From Dyella telluris (lineage in GTDB: Bacteria; Pseudomonadota; Gammaproteobacteria; Xanthomonadales; Rhodanobacteraceae): a DNA stretch of 64,000 nt. The stretch is taken from positions 4,774,001 through 4,838,000 of the forward strand of contig NZ_CP060412.1 in assembly GCF_014297575.1 (NCBI RefSeq). Direction: 5' to 3'. Positions 62,572 to 64,000 of the stretch are shown in pieces. The first letter of the stretch is position 1. Every line of letters starts with the position of its first letter. A program made the position numbers and the translations under genes. Under the pieces are notes generated by a model, which did not search any database, was not told the DNA's origin, and saw nothing but the letters and a program-made list of their open reading frames with translations.

Positions 62572-64000
62572 TCAGCCAGCGTTGAGCGCCTGATCCACCA
62601 TCGCCTGCGCTTCTTCCAGCAATTGCTGAAGATGCGCCTCGTCCTTGAAGCTCTCGGCGTAGATCTTGTAGATGTCCTCGGTGCCCGACGGCCGCGCGGC
62701 AAACCAGCCATTGGCCGACGCCACCTTGATGCCTCCGATGGGCGCGCCATTGCCCGGTGCGCGATCCAGCACGGCCTCGATCTTCTCGCCGGCCAGCTGC
62801 GTGCTCTTCACCTGGTCCGGCGACAGCTTGGACAGCTTCGCTTTCTGCTCGGTGTTCGCCGGCGCATCGACGCGCTCGGACAGCGGTCGGCCCAGCTCGC
62901 TGGTCATCTGGCGATACAGCTCGCCCGGATCCTTGTCCATGCGCGCGGTGATTTCGGCGGACATCAGCGCGGAGGCGATACCGTCCTTGTCGGTGCTCCA
63001 CACGCCACCATCGCGACGCAGGAACGAGGCGCCTGCGCTCTCCTCGCCACCGAAACCCAGCGAGCCGTCGAACAGGCCATCAACAAACCACTTGAAGCCC
63101 ACCGGCACTTCATAGAGCCGACGCCCCAGTCGCTTGGCGACGCGATCGAGCAGCGCCGTGCTCACCAGCGTCTTGCCGACGCCGGCATCGCTGCGCCACT
63201 GCGGGCGATGACGGAACAGGTAATCCACCAGCACCGACAGGTAGTGGTTGGGCAGCAACAGGCCCGTGCTGCGCGTGACGATGCCATGGCGGTCATGGTC
63301 GGTATCGCAGGCGAAGGCAACGTCGTAGCTGTCCTTCAGGCCAATCAGGCGTTGCATGGCGTACGAGGACGAAGGATCCATGCGGATCTTGCCGTCCCAG
63401 TCCACGCTCATGAAACGGAACGTGTGATCCACCTCGTCGCTCACCACGGTGAGGTCAATGCCATAGCGGTCGGCAATCGGCGCCCAGTAGTGCACGCCCG
63501 AGCCACCGAGCGGATCGACACCCAGATGCACGCCACTGGCGCGCACGGCATCGAAGTCGATCACGTTGGCGAGATCGGATACATACGCATCCAGAAAATC
63601 GTGCTCATGCGTGGTCGACGCACGCAGCGCCTCGGCGAGCGGCACGCGGCGCACCTCGCGCAGGCCGCCTTCGATCAGGGCATTCGCGCGCTTCTGCACC
63701 CAGCCGGTGATGTCGGTATCCGCCGGGCCGCCGTTGGGCGGGTTGTACTTGAAGCCACCGCCATCGGGCGGATTGTGCGAGGGCGTCACCACGATGCCGT
63801 CGGCCAGCCCCGTCGCGCGACCACGGTTGTAAGTGAGGATGGCGTGCGAGATGGCGGGCGTGGGCGTGTACTCGCCGCCCTTGGACACCATGGTTTCCAC
63901 GCCGTTGGCGGCGAGCACTTCCAGCGCACTTTCCAGTGCGGGCTGTGACAGCGCATGGGTGTCGATGCCAATGAACAACGGACCGTCAATGCCCTTGCTG
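62572..64000 (-). CDS. pgm: phosphoglucomutase (alpha-D-glucose-phosphate-specific), 5' end outside the window
   Basis: This enzyme interconverts glucose 1- and 6-phosphate. The frame continues past base 64000, so the N-terminus is missing. The active Ser lies in the phosphoserine loop VTPSHNP, followed by [20 protein letters not shown]. The Mg loop [12 protein letters not shown], the sugar-binding loop [14 protein letters not shown] and the C-terminal phosphate-binding [14 protein letters not shown] are all intact. It belongs to the bacterial Pgm subtype. Central carbon metabolism and UDP-glucose supply are its role. Confidence 0.96.
   Translation of the reverse strand, partial: SKGIDGPLFIGIDTHALSQPALESALEVLAANGVETMVSKGGEYTPTPAISHAILTYNRGRATGLADGIVVTPSHNPPDGGGFKYNPPNGGPADTDITGWVQKRANALIEGGLREVRRVPLAEALRASTTHEHDFLDAYVSDLANVIDFDAVRASGVHLGVDPLGGSGVHYWAPIADRYGIDLTVVSDEVDHTFRFMSVDWDGKIRMDPSSSYAMQRLIGLKDSYDVAFACDTDHDRHGIVTRSTGLLLPNHYLSVLVDYLFRHRPQWRSDAGVGKTLVSTALLDRVAKRLGRRLYEVPVGFKWFVDGLFDGSLGFGGEESAGASFLRRDGGVWSTDKDGIASALMSAEITARMDKDPGELYRQMTSELGRPLSERVDAPANTEQKAKLSKLSPDQVKSTQLAGEKIEAVLDRAPGNGAPIGGIKVASANGWFAARPSGTEDIYKIYAESFKDEAHLQQLLEEAQAMVDQALNAG

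Overview
The window is about 64 kb of high-GC DNA from a gammaproteobacterium, most likely Xanthomonadales and probably the Rhodanobacteraceae (Dyella, Luteibacter or Rhodanobacter type). The reasons are the large TonB-dependent receptor with a VTGVRASL-type plug start, a xyloglucan-type operon ordered like the Xanthomonas one, Xanthomonadales-style GTCATTCCGGCG repeats and many exported glycoside hydrolases. The assignment is inferred from gene content only. I see no rRNA, tRNA, CRISPR, insertion sequence or prophage.

Layout. Positions 1-801 hold the 3' end of an AraC-type XylR regulator. It converges on a five-gene minus-strand operon (12331 to 1005): TonB receptor, GH74 xyloglucanase, acetylesterase, GH35 beta-galactosidase and GH3 beta-glucosidase. 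This is a complete-looking set for importing and trimming acetylated, galactosylated xyloglucan, although alpha-xylosidase and alpha-fucosidase are not in the operon. A broken N-terminal piece of a GH29 alpha-L-fucosidase lies just upstream, followed by an exported GH43 enzyme. Positions 15-23 kb hold housekeeping and small accessory genes: a DUF3592 protein, an exported zinc peptidase, a LysR regulator, a lipoprotein, a FUSC exporter, and an Lrp regulator divergent from alanine dehydrogenase (ald). Positions 23.0-31.8 kb hold a two-partner secretion pair: TpsB transporter, then a 2349-residue TpsA adhesin whose only mature cysteines form a C-terminal pair.

Positions 33.6-43.6 kb hold the most interesting system. 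A LacI regulator faces an eight-gene operon across an intergenic region with two matching 16-bp palindromes. The operon encodes a Gfo/Idh/MocA oxidoreductase, an MFS transporter, three xylose-isomerase-like TIM-barrel proteins (two with twin-arginine-type leaders), a GMC flavoprotein with its small Tat-leader subunit, and an exported DUF1080 (3-keto-disaccharide hydrolase family) protein. Together they look like a periplasm-plus-cytoplasm route that oxidises glycosides at C3 and then cleaves the 3-keto-glycoside.

Positions 43.6-45.5 kb hold a flavin disulfide reductase and a BON-domain protein. A BvgS/EvgS-type hybrid kinase (45.6-49.5 kb) is divergent from its NarL-type regulator (49.7-50.3 kb). 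Next comes a chaperone-usher fimbrial cluster (pilin, chaperone, usher with an unusual insertion) and a small exported protein made of two tandem copies of one domain. The right end carries a GH92 alpha-mannosidase with a LacI-type palindrome upstream, a three-gene operon (DUF1330-like, short DUF2239, GIY-YIG-like) behind a perfect 20-bp palindrome, an aldo/keto reductase, and phosphoglucomutase (pgm) running off the end. The overall picture is a plant- or soil-associated bacterium with strong hemicellulose and glycan use plus two surface-adhesion systems.
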